Source: Hyphomicrobiales bacterium (GTDB lineage: Bacteria > Pseudomonadota > Alphaproteobacteria > Rhizobiales > Rhizobiaceae). From it: a DNA stretch of 64,000 bases. The position numbers were made by a program, and so were the translations under genes. Below, piece after piece: positions 34,917-43,409 of the stretch. The notes under the pieces were generated by a model. The model worked only from the letters and a program-made list of their open reading frames with translations. It ran no database searches and was not told the DNA's origin. Where the stretch lies: positions 162,520 through 226,519 of the forward strand of contig UCCA01000022.1 in NCBI GenBank assembly GCA_900470805.1, read 5' to 3'. Numbering within the stretch: position 1 is the first letter of the stretch; each line of letters begins with the position of its first letter.

Positions 34917-36539
34917 TTGGGGCAGAACTTGCCATCAGATCAGGATCGTGGAGCACAGGCTGGCAGCCTGCGCGACCGCCTGCGCTTTGCCGGTCTCGAT
35001 GCCGAACACTGCGAGATGGTCCGCCGCTACCGCCCGGCGCTGCAGGAACACCTGACCGCAGGCCTTCGCGATCTCTTCCAGCGTTTCCAGTCGTTCCCCG
35101 ATGCCGCACGCAATTTCGAGAGCGAGCGCCAGGTCGAGCGGCTTCATGATCTTCAGACGTCGCACTGGGATGTGCTGACCGACGCCCGCTTCGACAGCCT
35201 GTATGCCGAGCGTGTCAAGGTTCTCTCCGATTCCGAAAGCAAGATGGGGCTCGATCCTCGCTGGCATGTTGCCGGCCACGGCGTCGTCCTCGAGCACGTC
35301 ATCGGCGGACTTGCAAGCGAGCTCGCGGGCTCCTCGTTCCTGCCCAGCGCCAAGCGCCGCAAGCGCGAGATCGCCGAACTGATGACATCAATCATCCGCC
35401 TGGTCATGGTCGACGTCGAAATCGCCGTCTCGCTGCGCTTCAACGCCCTGCGCGCCACACAGCAGCGCCAGCTCGCCGACCAGCGCAGCAACGACAAGGC
35501 TGCGGTCAGCCGCTTGTTCCAGGACGTGATCGAAGGCCTTGCGGCACGCGACCTAACGGCGCGCGCGCTCATCGAGCAGGATTGTCCGCACGCCGATGTA
35601 GCCGAAGCCCTGAACGCCGCCCTTGACACGCTGCAAACCGAATTCGGCGCGATCACCGAGCGCACGGCAACGGCCGAAGCCTCGGTGCAGCTGCTCGGTC
35701 AGTCGTCGCGAAACCTCTCCGGCCACGCCGCCGGCCATGCCGAACAGTTGCGGTTGTCGGCAACGGCGCTCGCCGATCTGTCGGAAAGCGTTCGCCAGGG
35801 TGCGGCCGGCAGCCGCGCCGCCGAGCAGGCCTCCGCATCGACGCGGGCCGCTGCTGAAGCGAGCGGCGAAGTCGTCGGTCGCGCCATCTCGGCAATGGCC
35901 GATATCGAACAGTCGGCGGAACGGATCGGCCAGATCATCGGCGCGATCGACGAGATCGCCTTCCAGACCAATCTCCTTGCGCTCAACGCCGGCATCGAAG
36001 CCGCGCGTGCTGGCGATTCCGGCCGCGGCTTCGCGGTCGTCGCACAGGAAGTGCGCGCACTGGCGCAGCGCTCTGCCGATGCAGCCCGCGAGATCAAGAC
36101 GCTGGTCACCACCACGAAATCCCAAGTCGATGCCGGCGTGCAGATGGTCGGTCGCACGCAGGATTCGATCGGCAGCATCGTCCGCCAGGTCACCGATATC
36201 AACGCGGCCATCGCCACCGTCGCCACGCAGGCCAGCGAAAACGCCGCCGCCCTCGACACCGTCACCACCGATGTGAGGGGCCTCGGCGCCCGCGTCGCCG
36301 AAAGTGCCGGTGCTGCCCTGCAGTCGGCAGAAGGCGCGGACGATCTGCATACGGTCATCGTCGAACTCGGCCGCACGGTGCGCGAATTCCGCATCGCCCG
36401 CAGCCGCGCCGAAACCGATCGCCGCCCCGCGCGTCCCGTCGATATCCAGCCGGCGCGCGCGGTGATTGAGGAGAACAACGCCGCCTTTGATTTCGCAGCG
36501 CCGCTCGCAAGCCTCGCGGGAGGGCGGAATGCTTACTAA
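34917..36539 (+). CDS. icpA: Cytoplasmic chemoreceptor with protoglobin-like sensor
   Basis: A 540-residue soluble methyl-accepting receptor without membrane spans. Residues about 20-180 resemble a globin-coupled sensor (LRDRLRFAGLD, MGLDPRWHVAGHG), and the C-terminal half is a signalling domain whose hairpin tip reads EIAFQTNLLALNAGIEAARAG. It passes signals through CheW to CheA. In the sensor the residue at the position of the proximal haem His appears to be Glu (in SESKMGLDPRW), so oxygen sensing is doubtful. The first canonical start in the open frame is TTG at 34917 with a weak ribosome-binding site. First gene of the che operon. Confidence 0.88.
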   Translation: MGQNLPSDQDRGAQAGSLRDRLRFAGLDAEHCEMVRRYRPALQEHLTAGLRDLFQRFQSFPDAARNFESERQVERLHDLQTSHWDVLTDARFDSLYAERVKVLSDSESKMGLDPRWHVAGHGVVLEHVIGGLASELAGSSFLPSAKRRKREIAELMTSIIRLVMVDVEIAVSLRFNALRATQQRQLADQRSNDKAAVSRLFQDVIEGLAARDLTARALIEQDCPHADVAEALNAALDTLQTEFGAITERTATAEASVQLLGQSSRNLSGHAAGHAEQLRLSATALADLSESVRQGAAGSRAAEQASASTRAAAEASGEVVGRAISAMADIEQSAERIGQIIGAIDEIAFQTNLLALNAGIEAARAGDSGRGFAVVAQEVRALAQRSADAAREIKTLVTTTKSQVDAGVQMVGRTQDSIGSIVRQVTDINAAIATVATQASENAAALDTVTTDVRGLGARVAESAGAALQSAEGADDLHTVIVELGRTVREFRIARSRAETDRRPARPVDIQPARAVIEENNAAFDFAAPLASLAGGRNAY

Positions 36540-36602
36540 GGCACTGAAATATGACGGCGACTCACATTCGTTGGGCGCAAATCAGGGGATAAGGAAAATC
36601 TG

Positions 36603-36896
36603 ATGGCAGCAAAAAAGAGTGGGAAGACGCTGAATCTGGCGGCAACCCTCGATCTCAATGAAGCATCCGCCCTGCGAGACAAGCTGTTGTCGCTGCGCGG
36701 CAGCGCCGTGTCGATCGATGCATCCGCGGTCGAGCGCGTCGGCACGCTGGGCGCTCAGGTGCTGATGGCCGCCGCCAAGACCTGGGATCAGGACAAGCTT
36801 GCGTTCACCTTCACCAAGGTTTCGGACGCGTTTCAGAAAACAATGCAGCTGATCGGTGTGGATATTCACCCGCTGCTCGCCAAGGAGATTCAGTAA
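36603..36896 (+). CDS. cheS: STAS-domain chemotaxis protein CheS
   Basis: A 97-residue single STAS domain (LNLAATLDLNEASALRDKLLSL, then SIDASAVERVGTLGAQVLMAAA with the conserved Ser/Asp-containing loop). In S. meliloti the gene at this place encodes CheS, also of 97 residues, which binds CheA and speeds dephosphorylation of CheY1. The assignment rests on identical length, position and fold. Its TAA overlaps the cheY1 start (TAATG). Confidence 0.85.
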   Translation: MAAKKSGKTLNLAATLDLNEASALRDKLLSLRGSAVSIDASAVERVGTLGAQVLMAAAKTWDQDKLAFTFTKVSDAFQKTMQLIGVDIHPLLAKEIQ

Positions 36897-37261
36897 TGAA
36901 GAAAAGAGTGCTTACCGTGGATGATTCACGGACGATCCGGAACATGCTTCTGGTGACCCTGAACAATGCAGGCTTCGAGACGATCCAGGCGGAAGACGGC
37001 GTCGAAGGACTCGAAGTTCTCGAAGGTTGCAACCCCGATGTCATCGTCACCGATATCAACATGCCGCGCCTCGACGGCTTCGGCTTCATCGAAGGTGTTC
37101 GCCGCAACGACAAGTACCGCGCGATCCCGATTTTAGTCCTGACGACCGAAAGCGATGCCGAAAAGAAGAACCGGGCACGTCAGGCCGGTGCCACCGGCTG
37201 GATTGTCAAGCCTTTCGACCCTGCCAAGCTGATCGATGCCATTGAGCGCGTAACCGCTTAA
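36896..37261 (+). CDS. cheY1: Chemotaxis response regulator CheY1
   Basis: A 121-residue lone receiver: TVDDS (Asp9, Asp10), Asp53 in VTDINMPRLDG, Thr in VLTTESDA and Lys in IVKPFDP. In S. meliloti CheY1 acts as a phosphate sink that drains phosphate from CheY2 through CheA because no CheZ is present. It overlaps cheS by one base and precedes cheA by 17 bases. Confidence 0.92.
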   Translation: MKKRVLTVDDSRTIRNMLLVTLNNAGFETIQAEDGVEGLEVLEGCNPDVIVTDINMPRLDGFGFIEGVRRNDKYRAIPILVLTTESDAEKKNRARQAGATGWIVKPFDPAKLIDAIERVTA

Positions 37262-37278
37262 ACCCAGGAATTTCTCTT

Positions 37279-39501
37279 ATGGATATGAACGAAATCAAAG
37301 AGATCTTTTTCCAGGAATGCGAGGAACAGCTCGCCGAACTGGAATCCGGTCTTCTGAAAATGAATGATGGTGATCGCGATCCGGAGACCGTGAATGCGGT
37401 ATTCCGCGCCGTCCACTCGATCAAGGGTGGCGCTGGCGCCTTTGGTCTGGATGATCTCGTCGCCTTCGCCCATGTGTTCGAGACCACACTTGATTGCGTT
37501 CGTTCCAACAAGCTAGAGTCGACCCAGGACGTCCTGAAGGTCATGCTCAAGTCGGCCGACGTGCTCGCGGACCTCGTCAGCGCCTCACGCGACGGCGGCA
37601 GTGTTGAAGAGAGCCGTACCCGTGGCCTCGTCAAGGAACTGGAAGCGCTGGCAAATGGCGAGGCGCCGTCGCCTTCGTCGGTGTCTGACGCTCCGGCACC
37701 TGTTGCCGCCGCCGCACCGAAGCCGACCGACGAAAGCGGCTTCGCGCCGGTGCCGTTCTCGTTCGATGATTTCGGTGGCGACGAGACCTTTGAAATCACC
37801 TTCAAGCCGCGCTTCGAGCTCTATTCGAAGGGCAACGACGCCACCCTGCTGCTCCGTGACCTGAGCCGCCTTGGCGAAATGAGCATCTATTGCAACATGG
37901 ATGCGCTGCCCGGCCTCGATGAGATCGATCCGGAAGCTGCTTATTTCTTCTGGAACATCACGCTGAAGACCGACAAGGGCGAAGATGCGATCCGCACGGT
38001 CTTCGAATTTGCCGAGTGGGATTGCGAACTGACGGTCACCACCGCTGTGGAAGAAACAGCCGCTACCCCATCGGAAGAACTGCCGATGGTTCCCGTTCCC
38101 TTCGATCTTTCGGCTCTCGATGACGAGCCGTCAGCGCCGCAGGCAAGCGATTCCGCCGCCGCTGTTGCAACTGCCGAAACGGCCTCCAACGTCACGCAGA
38201 TCGCAGCCGCCCGTGTCGAAAAGAAGGAATCTGCCGCTGCTGCCAACGCCGCCGCTGCAGCCGCCGCCCAGAACAACGCCGCCGCCAATAGCGCCGGCCA
38301 GACCATCCGCGTCGATCTCGATCGCGTCGACCGCCTGATCAACCTCGTCGGCGAGCTTGTCATCAACCAGGCGATGCTCTCGCAGAGCGTCATCGAGAAC
38401 GACGCCACCGGCACCTCGGCCGTCAACATGGGTCTCGAAGAGCTGCAGCAGCTCACCCGCGAGATCCAGGACTCGGTCATGGCCATCCGCGCGCAGCCGG
38501 TCAAGCCGGTGTTCCAGCGCATGTCGCGTATCGTGCGCGAAGTCGCCGACATGGTCGGCAAGTCGATCCGCCTCGTCACCGAAGGCGAAAACACCGAAGT
38601 CGACAAGACGGTCATCGACAAGCTTGCCGAGCCGCTGACCCACATGATCCGAAACGCCGTCGACCACGGCATTGAAAGCCCGGAAAAACGCACCGCCGCC
38701 GGCAAGGATCCGGAAGGCACGATCAAGCTCACGGCAAAGCATCGCTCCGGCCGCATCCTTATCGAACTGCAGGACGACGGCGCCGGCATCAACCGCGAGC
38801 GCGTCAAGCAGAAGGCGATCGACAACGATCTGATTTCGCCGGACGCCAACCTGTCGGACGAGGAAATCGACAACCTGATCTTCGCGCCGGGCTTCTCCAC
38901 GGCCGACAAGATCTCCGACATTTCCGGCCGCGGCGTCGGCATGGACGTTGTCAAGCGCTCGATCCAGGCGCTCGGCGGTCGTATCAACATCACCTCGAAG
39001 CCCGGCCAGGGCTCCGTCTTCACCATGAGCCTGCCGCTGACGCTCGCCGTTCTTGACGGCATGGTCGTCACGGTTGCCGGCCAGACGCTGGTGGTGCCGC
39101 TGACGGCCATCGTCGAAACGCTGCAGCCAGAGGCATCCGCCATCCATTCCTTCGGCGCCAGCCATCGCCTGATCTCGATCCGCAACTCCTTCTGCCCGCT
39201 GGTCGATGTCGGTCGTATCCTGAACTTCCGCGCCACCCAGGCCAATCCGGTCGAAGGCGTTGCCCTTCTCGTCGAATCCGAAGGCGGCGGTCAGCGCGCG
39301 CTGATGGTCGATGCGATCCAGGGTCAGCGTCAGGTGGTCATCAAGAGCCTCGAGGCGAATTACACCCATGTTCCGGGCATCGCCGCGGCAACCATTCTGG
39401 GCGACGGTCGCGTGGCGCTTATTCTCGATGTCGACGCCGTCGTGGGCGCCTCGCGCGGCCAGGCACTGAAGCAGGACGTATCGTTGGCGGCGGCGGGTTA
39501 A
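37279..39501 (+). CDS. cheA: Chemotaxis histidine kinase CheA
   Basis: A 740-residue kinase. The P1 domain has RAVHSIKGGAGAFG with the phosphorylated His46; a regulator-binding P2 region follows (about 170-255), then an Ala/Pro-rich linker, the P3 dimerisation helices (VDRLINLVGELVINQAML), the P4 ATPase (HMIRNAVDHGIE, QDDGAGIN, GRGVGMDVVK) and the CheW-like P5 domain (about 590-730). It phosphorylates CheY1, CheY2 and CheB in response to receptors. Length fits rhizobial CheA. Confidence 0.97.
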   Translation: MDMNEIKEIFFQECEEQLAELESGLLKMNDGDRDPETVNAVFRAVHSIKGGAGAFGLDDLVAFAHVFETTLDCVRSNKLESTQDVLKVMLKSADVLADLVSASRDGGSVEESRTRGLVKELEALANGEAPSPSSVSDAPAPVAAAAPKPTDESGFAPVPFSFDDFGGDETFEITFKPRFELYSKGNDATLLLRDLSRLGEMSIYCNMDALPGLDEIDPEAAYFFWNITLKTDKGEDAIRTVFEFAEWDCELTVTTAVEETAATPSEELPMVPVPFDLSALDDEPSAPQASDSAAAVATAETASNVTQIAAARVEKKESAAAANAAAAAAAQNNAAANSAGQTIRVDLDRVDRLINLVGELVINQAMLSQSVIENDATGTSAVNMGLEELQQLTREIQDSVMAIRAQPVKPVFQRMSRIVREVADMVGKSIRLVTEGENTEVDKTVIDKLAEPLTHMIRNAVDHGIESPEKRTAAGKDPEGTIKLTAKHRSGRILIELQDDGAGINRERVKQKAIDNDLISPDANLSDEEIDNLIFAPGFSTADKISDISGRGVGMDVVKRSIQALGGRINITSKPGQGSVFTMSLPLTLAVLDGMVVTVAGQTLVVPLTAIVETLQPEASAIHSFGASHRLISIRNSFCPLVDVGRILNFRATQANPVEGVALLVESEGGGQRALMVDAIQGQRQVVIKSLEANYTHVPGIAAATILGDGRVALILDVDAVVGASRGQALKQDVSLAAAG

Positions 39502-39504
39502 TCC

Positions 39505-39972
39505 ATGTCCTACACCGTAAAAAGTCTGAGCGAAGGGGACCGCGAACTGATCGCGTTCCGCGTCGGCGATCAGGAGTTTTGCGTCAATGTGATGTCGGTG
39601 CGCGAGATCCGCGGCTGGACGCCAGCAATGGCCATGCCGCACTCGCCCTCCTACATGAAGGGTGTCATCAACCTGCGTGGTGCGGTGCTGCCGATCATCG
39701 ACCTCTCGGCCCGTCTCGGCATGAAGCCGACCGAGCCGAGCCAGCGTCACGTCATTATTGTGGCACAGGTCCATCGAAAAGTGGTCGGACTGCTGGTTGA
39801 TGCCGTGTCCGATATACTGACTGTTAGTGAAGACAACGTACAGCCAACACCCGAGATCGCCTCGGAAATGCAGCGTCAGTTTGCACGCGGCATCCTGGCG
39901 ATCGAAAAACGGTTGATATGCCTGTTGGAACTGGAAGCCATATTCCCTGAAGCGGAAAGCGAAGCTGCATGA
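39505..39972 (+). CDS. cheW: Chemotaxis adaptor CheW
   Basis: A 155-residue SH3-like adaptor that couples receptors to CheA. EFCVNVMSVREIRG, MKGVINLRGAVLPIIDLSARLG and VGLLVDAVSDILTV are the family blocks. It lies 3 bases after cheA and its stop overlaps the cheR start (ATGA). Presence of cheW inside this operon distinguishes the layout from that of Agrobacterium. Confidence 0.95.
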   Translation: MSYTVKSLSEGDRELIAFRVGDQEFCVNVMSVREIRGWTPAMAMPHSPSYMKGVINLRGAVLPIIDLSARLGMKPTEPSQRHVIIVAQVHRKVVGLLVDAVSDILTVSEDNVQPTPEIASEMQRQFARGILAIEKRLICLLELEAIFPEAESEAA

Positions 39973-40880
39973 GTGTCCTGAGTGCGAAAGATGCAAGACC
40001 GGGGAGCCCCGATGAGGTTCTGGCGAGCGGCGAATATCCGCTGACGCGCCGCGACCTCACGGAGATCGCCGCGATGATCTACTCGGATGCGGGAATCTTC
40101 CTCAACGAGACCAAGGCATCGCTTGTCTATTCGCGTCTGTCCAAGCACATCCGCAATCTCGGCCTGTCCGGGTTCCGGGAATACTGCTCGCTCGTCTCGT
40201 CGCAGGCAGGTGCCGCGCCGCGTCGCGAGATGCTGTCGCACCTGACCACCAATTTCACCCGCTTCTTCCGCGAGAACCACCACTTCGAGCATCTGCGCGA
40301 TCATGTGCTGCCGGAACTGCTGCAGCGCGCCAAGATGGGTGGCCGGGTTCGCATCTGGTCCGCCGCGTCGTCGGACGGCCAGGAACCTTATTCGATCGCG
40401 TTGACGGTTCTGGCGATGATGCCGAACGTCGCCGACTACGATTTCAAGATCCTGGCGACCGACATCGATCCCAAAATCCTCGCGATCGCCCGCGCCGGCG
40501 CCTACGACGAAAGCGCGTTGGAGACAGTGTCGCCGCAGATGCGCAAGCAGTGGTTCAACGAGGTCGAGATCCAGGGCCGCCGCAAGTTCCAGGTCGATGA
40601 TCGCGTCAAGCGGCTGATTACCTACAACGAACTTAACCTGATGGCGCAGTGGCCGTTCAAGGGCAAGTTCGACGTCATCTTCTGCCGCAATGTCGTTATC
40701 TACTTCGACGAGCCGACGCAGATGAAGATCTGGTCGCGCTTTGCCGAGTTGCTGCCGGAAGGCGGACATCTCTATATCGGCCATTCAGAACGGGTGTCCG
40801 GCGACTCGAAGAATGTCTTCGATAATATCGGTATCACCACCTATCGCTATACGACCAAGGGCCTGGGGAGGAAGGTGTGA
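39969..40880 (+). CDS. cheR: Chemoreceptor methyltransferase CheR
   Basis: A 303-residue S-adenosylmethionine-dependent enzyme that methylates receptor glutamates. The N-terminal helical domain contains LTTNFTRFFRENHHFEHL (the TxFFR motif), and the catalytic domain has IWSAASSDGQEPYSIAL, ILATDIDPKIL and IFCRNVVIYFDEPTQ. Length is normal. It overlaps cheW by 4 bases and its stop lies within the possible GTG start of cheB. Confidence 0.96.
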   Translation: MSVLSAKDARPGSPDEVLASGEYPLTRRDLTEIAAMIYSDAGIFLNETKASLVYSRLSKHIRNLGLSGFREYCSLVSSQAGAAPRREMLSHLTTNFTRFFRENHHFEHLRDHVLPELLQRAKMGGRVRIWSAASSDGQEPYSIALTVLAMMPNVADYDFKILATDIDPKILAIARAGAYDESALETVSPQMRKQWFNEVEIQGRRKFQVDDRVKRLITYNELNLMAQWPFKGKFDVIFCRNVVIYFDEPTQMKIWSRFAELLPEGGHLYIGHSERVSGDSKNVFDNIGITTYRYTTKGLGRKV

Positions 40881-40882
40881 CC

Positions 40883-41920
40883 ATGGCAGCACGCGTTCTC
40901 GTTGTTGACGATTCCCCGACCATGCGTGGCCTCATCACGGCCGTGCTTCGTTCTGATCCCGATGTCGATGTCATCGGTCAGGCGGGCGACGCCATGGAAG
41001 CGCGCGAAGCGATCAAGCAGCTCAATCCCGATGTCGTCACGCTCGACATCGAGATGCCGAACATGAACGGCCTCGAGTTTCTCGAAAAGATCATGCGGCT
41101 CCGCCCGATGCCCGTCATCATGGTATCGACGCTGACGCATCGCGGCACCAATGCGACGCTCGCGGCTCTTGAGATCGGCGCGTTCGATTGCGTCAGCAAG
41201 CCGCAGCCGGGAGACGCGCGTCCGTTCGGCGATCTTGCCGAAAAAGTCAAGGCGGCAGCCCGCTCGCAGCGCCGCCAGGTCATGGCGCCGCAGCCGCTGA
41301 CGCCGCCGCCATCGGTGGCCGATTATCGCGTCGGTCGCAAGGTCGTCGCCATCGGTTCCTCGACGGGCGGTGTCGAGGCGTTGATTGCCGTCCTGCAGAA
41401 GTTCCCGGCCAATTGCCCGCCGACCGTGATCACGCAGCACATGCCGTCGACCTTCACCAAGAGTTTCGCCGAGCGCCTCAACCGCCTCTGCGCGCCTGTC
41501 GTGCAGGAAGCGACCGATGGCGCACGCCTGGAAATTGGCAAGATCTATCTGGCGCCGGGTGGCGAGCGGCATCTGCAGGTCGTCAACGCCTCCGCGCCAT
41601 GCTGCCGTCTCCTCGAGCGCGAACCGGTCAACGGTCACCGTCCCTCGGTCGATGTGCTGTTTGACAGCGTCGCTGAACTCGCCGGCCGCAATGCCGTCGG
41701 CGTGATCCTCACAGGAATGGGGCGAGACGGCGCCGCCGGCCTCCTGAAAATGCGCCATGCCGGCGCACGGACCCTTGGGCAGAACGAGAAGACCTCCGTG
41801 GTCTACGGCATGCCCAGAGTAGCTTTTGAACTCGGTGCTGTCGAACAACAGTTGCCACTTAATGCCATCGGCGAAGAAATCTTGAAGATGACGGCCGCCC
41901 GGAAGGAAGGAACTGACTAA
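40883..41920 (+). CDS. cheB: Chemoreceptor methylesterase/deamidase CheB
   Basis: A 345-residue two-domain protein: a receiver (VVDDS, phospho-acceptor Asp55 in TLDIEMPNMNG) and a C-terminal esterase with IGSSTGGVEAL (catalytic Ser), VITQHMP (His) and ILTGMGRDGAAGL (Asp). It removes receptor methyl groups when phosphorylated by CheA. The ATG at 40883 follows GGAGGAAGG; a GTG two codons earlier overlaps the cheR stop and is also possible. Confidence 0.96.
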   Translation: MAARVLVVDDSPTMRGLITAVLRSDPDVDVIGQAGDAMEAREAIKQLNPDVVTLDIEMPNMNGLEFLEKIMRLRPMPVIMVSTLTHRGTNATLAALEIGAFDCVSKPQPGDARPFGDLAEKVKAAARSQRRQVMAPQPLTPPPSVADYRVGRKVVAIGSSTGGVEALIAVLQKFPANCPPTVITQHMPSTFTKSFAERLNRLCAPVVQEATDGARLEIGKIYLAPGGERHLQVVNASAPCCRLLEREPVNGHRPSVDVLFDSVAELAGRNAVGVILTGMGRDGAAGLLKMRHAGARTLGQNEKTSVVYGMPRVAFELGAVEQQLPLNAIGEEILKMTAARKEGTD

Positions 41921-42309
41921 TGTCAATCGCAGAGAAAATCAAAGTTCTGATCGTCGACGATCAGGTCACCAGCCGCCTGCTGCTCAGCGATGCGCTCACC
42001 CAGCTCGGCTTCAAGCAGATCACCTCGGCAGGTGATGGCGTGCAGGGCATGAAGATCATGGCCCAGCAGCCGCACCACCTTGTGATCTCGGACTTCAACA
42101 TGCCCAATATGGACGGTCTCGGCTTTTTGCAGGCCGTTCGCAGCAATCCGACGACCAAGAAGGCCGCCTTCATCATCCTCACCGCACAGGGCGACCGTGC
42201 GCTGGTCACCAAGGCCGCGGCACTCGGCGCCAACAACGTTCTGGCCAAGCCCTTCACCATTGAAAAGATGAAGGCGGCGATCGAAGCCGTATTTGGAGCA
42301 TTGAAATGA
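41920..42309 (+). CDS. cheY2: Chemotaxis response regulator CheY2
   Basis: A 129-residue receiver with VDDQ (Asp13, Asp14), Asp58 in VISDFNMPNMDG, Thr in ILTAQGDR and Lys in LAKPFT. In S. meliloti CheY2, also phosphorylated at position 58, is the regulator that binds the motor and slows rotation. The start overlaps the cheB stop (TAATG), and the stop overlaps cheD (ATGA). Confidence 0.94.
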   Translation: MSIAEKIKVLIVDDQVTSRLLLSDALTQLGFKQITSAGDGVQGMKIMAQQPHHLVISDFNMPNMDGLGFLQAVRSNPTTKKAAFIILTAQGDRALVTKAAALGANNVLAKPFTIEKMKAAIEAVFGALK

Positions 42310-42860
42310 CCATCGAGGTTGCGGCCCGCCGCGTTCACATTATTCAGGGTGAATGGAAGGTTCTGAATGATCCGAACGCGGTATTGACGACCATACTTGG
42401 CTCGTGTGTGGCTGCATGCCTTCGGGATCCTGTGGCTGGCGTGGGGGGGATGAATCACTTCCTGCTGCCAGGCAATGCGACCACGCCGACGACGGGGGGA
42501 GATGCCACACGGTACGGCGTGCATCTCATGGAACTGCTGATCAACGGTCTCCTGAAGCAGGGCGCGCGTCGCGACCGCCTGGAGGCCAAGATCTTCGGAG
42601 GAGCGAAGACGATCTCGACATTCTCGAATGTCGGGGAACAGAATGCCGCTTTTGCCACGCAGTTTCTGAGAGATGAAGGCATCCCTGTCGTCGGTTCCAG
42701 CACCGGCGGCGATCACGGGCGCAAGCTCGAGTTCTGGCCGGTCTCCGGTCGTGCTCGGCAATACCCGTTGACAGGTGCCGAAACGCAGAAAACGGTTGCG
42801 CTTGAACAGCGTCCCGTGGCGCCGCAGAAGCCGGTCGAAACCAGCATCGAATTCTTCTGA
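42306..42860 (+). CDS. cheD: Chemoreceptor glutamine deamidase CheD
   Basis: A 184-residue cytoplasmic enzyme that deamidates receptor glutamines. LGSCVAACLRD carries the catalytic Cys34 and GGMNHFLLP the His51; RLEAKIFGGAKTI is the third conserved block. It overlaps cheY2 by 4 bases and precedes cheT by 12. Confidence 0.95.
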   Translation: MTIEVAARRVHIIQGEWKVLNDPNAVLTTILGSCVAACLRDPVAGVGGMNHFLLPGNATTPTTGGDATRYGVHLMELLINGLLKQGARRDRLEAKIFGGAKTISTFSNVGEQNAAFATQFLRDEGIPVVGSSTGGDHGRKLEFWPVSGRARQYPLTGAETQKTVALEQRPVAPQKPVETSIEFF

Positions 42861-42872
42861 GCCGAGGTTCCA

Positions 42873-43265
42873 ATGAACGTGAATACAACGACAGAGCAGT
42901 CGTCGCCGGTCGAAGCGCTCCCCGACATCATGATGCGGGTGGTCTCCGAACTTCACGACGTCGCCTATCTGATCGAACGGATCGAGCCTCAGCTACTCGA
43001 ACTCGGCGGAGAAAATCTGCTGAACTCGTCCGAAAGCATGAAAGTCCTGCAGGGGATCGACCTTGCCGTGCAGAAGGCGCGTGGCATTGCCGAGTTTATC
43101 GACACCATCACCGGTGAGATCTCCAACGAGTGGATGGTCGACGTCGCAACCGCTCTCAGCCTGGTCAAGCTGACCGAGATGCAGCGCGCGCTTGGTGGCG
43201 GAGGCATGCGCCATGGTCACTCGCAGCCCCTCAACAAGGCGGCCGGCGACTTCGACTTCTTCTAG
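42873..43265 (+). CDS. cheT: Chemotaxis protein CheT (CheZ-motif phosphatase candidate)
   Basis: A 130-residue mostly helical protein at the end of the che operon, where S. meliloti encodes CheT. A DxxxQ motif, the catalytic signature of CheZ and CheX/CheC-type CheY phosphatases, is visible as DLAVQ (Asp63, Gln67). The Gly-rich stretch near residue 110 and the acidic/aromatic ending DFDFF resemble the linker and CheY-binding tail arrangement of CheZ. Phosphatase activity is inferred from the motif and from position. Confidence 0.8.
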   Translation: MNVNTTTEQSSPVEALPDIMMRVVSELHDVAYLIERIEPQLLELGGENLLNSSESMKVLQGIDLAVQKARGIAEFIDTITGEISNEWMVDVATALSLVKLTEMQRALGGGGMRHGHSQPLNKAAGDFDFF

Positions 43266-43270
43266 AGAAG

Positions 43271-43298
43271 TTCATTGATCGATGAACGGCCGGCCGTT
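43271..43298. repeat. Two adjoining palindromes between cheT and fliF
   Basis: TTCATTGATCGATGAA (14 of 16 positions symmetric) is followed with two bases of overlap by the perfect 14-bp palindrome AACGGCCGGCCGTT, starting 5 bases past the cheT stop. There is no T-run, so this is not a standard terminator. Confidence 0.5.
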
Positions 43299-43370
43299 GT
43301 CGCCGTTCTTCCCAACACGTCAATACGAAACGCTCGCACAAGTTTCGGCTTCTATAGGTCAAATTAGGCA

Positions 43371-43379
43371 GTAAGCCTG
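43371..43379 (+). promoter_or_regulatory. GTAAGyCyG element before fliF
   Basis: GTAAGCCTG lies 39 bases before the fliF start. The same 9-base pattern occurs before flgB (55220) and the flagellin gene (63712) at 58 and 47 bases. It may be part of a motility promoter; observation by eye only. Confidence 0.35.
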
Positions 43380-43409
43380 CTTTGTCTGTGAAGATCGTGC
43401 GAGAACAGA

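Noticed and set aside
38131..39996. 621-codon open frame antisense to cheA and cheW
   Set aside because: It is the mirror of a highly conserved gene in GC-rich DNA; the translation is rich in His, Asp and Arg without any domain and has no ribosome-binding site.
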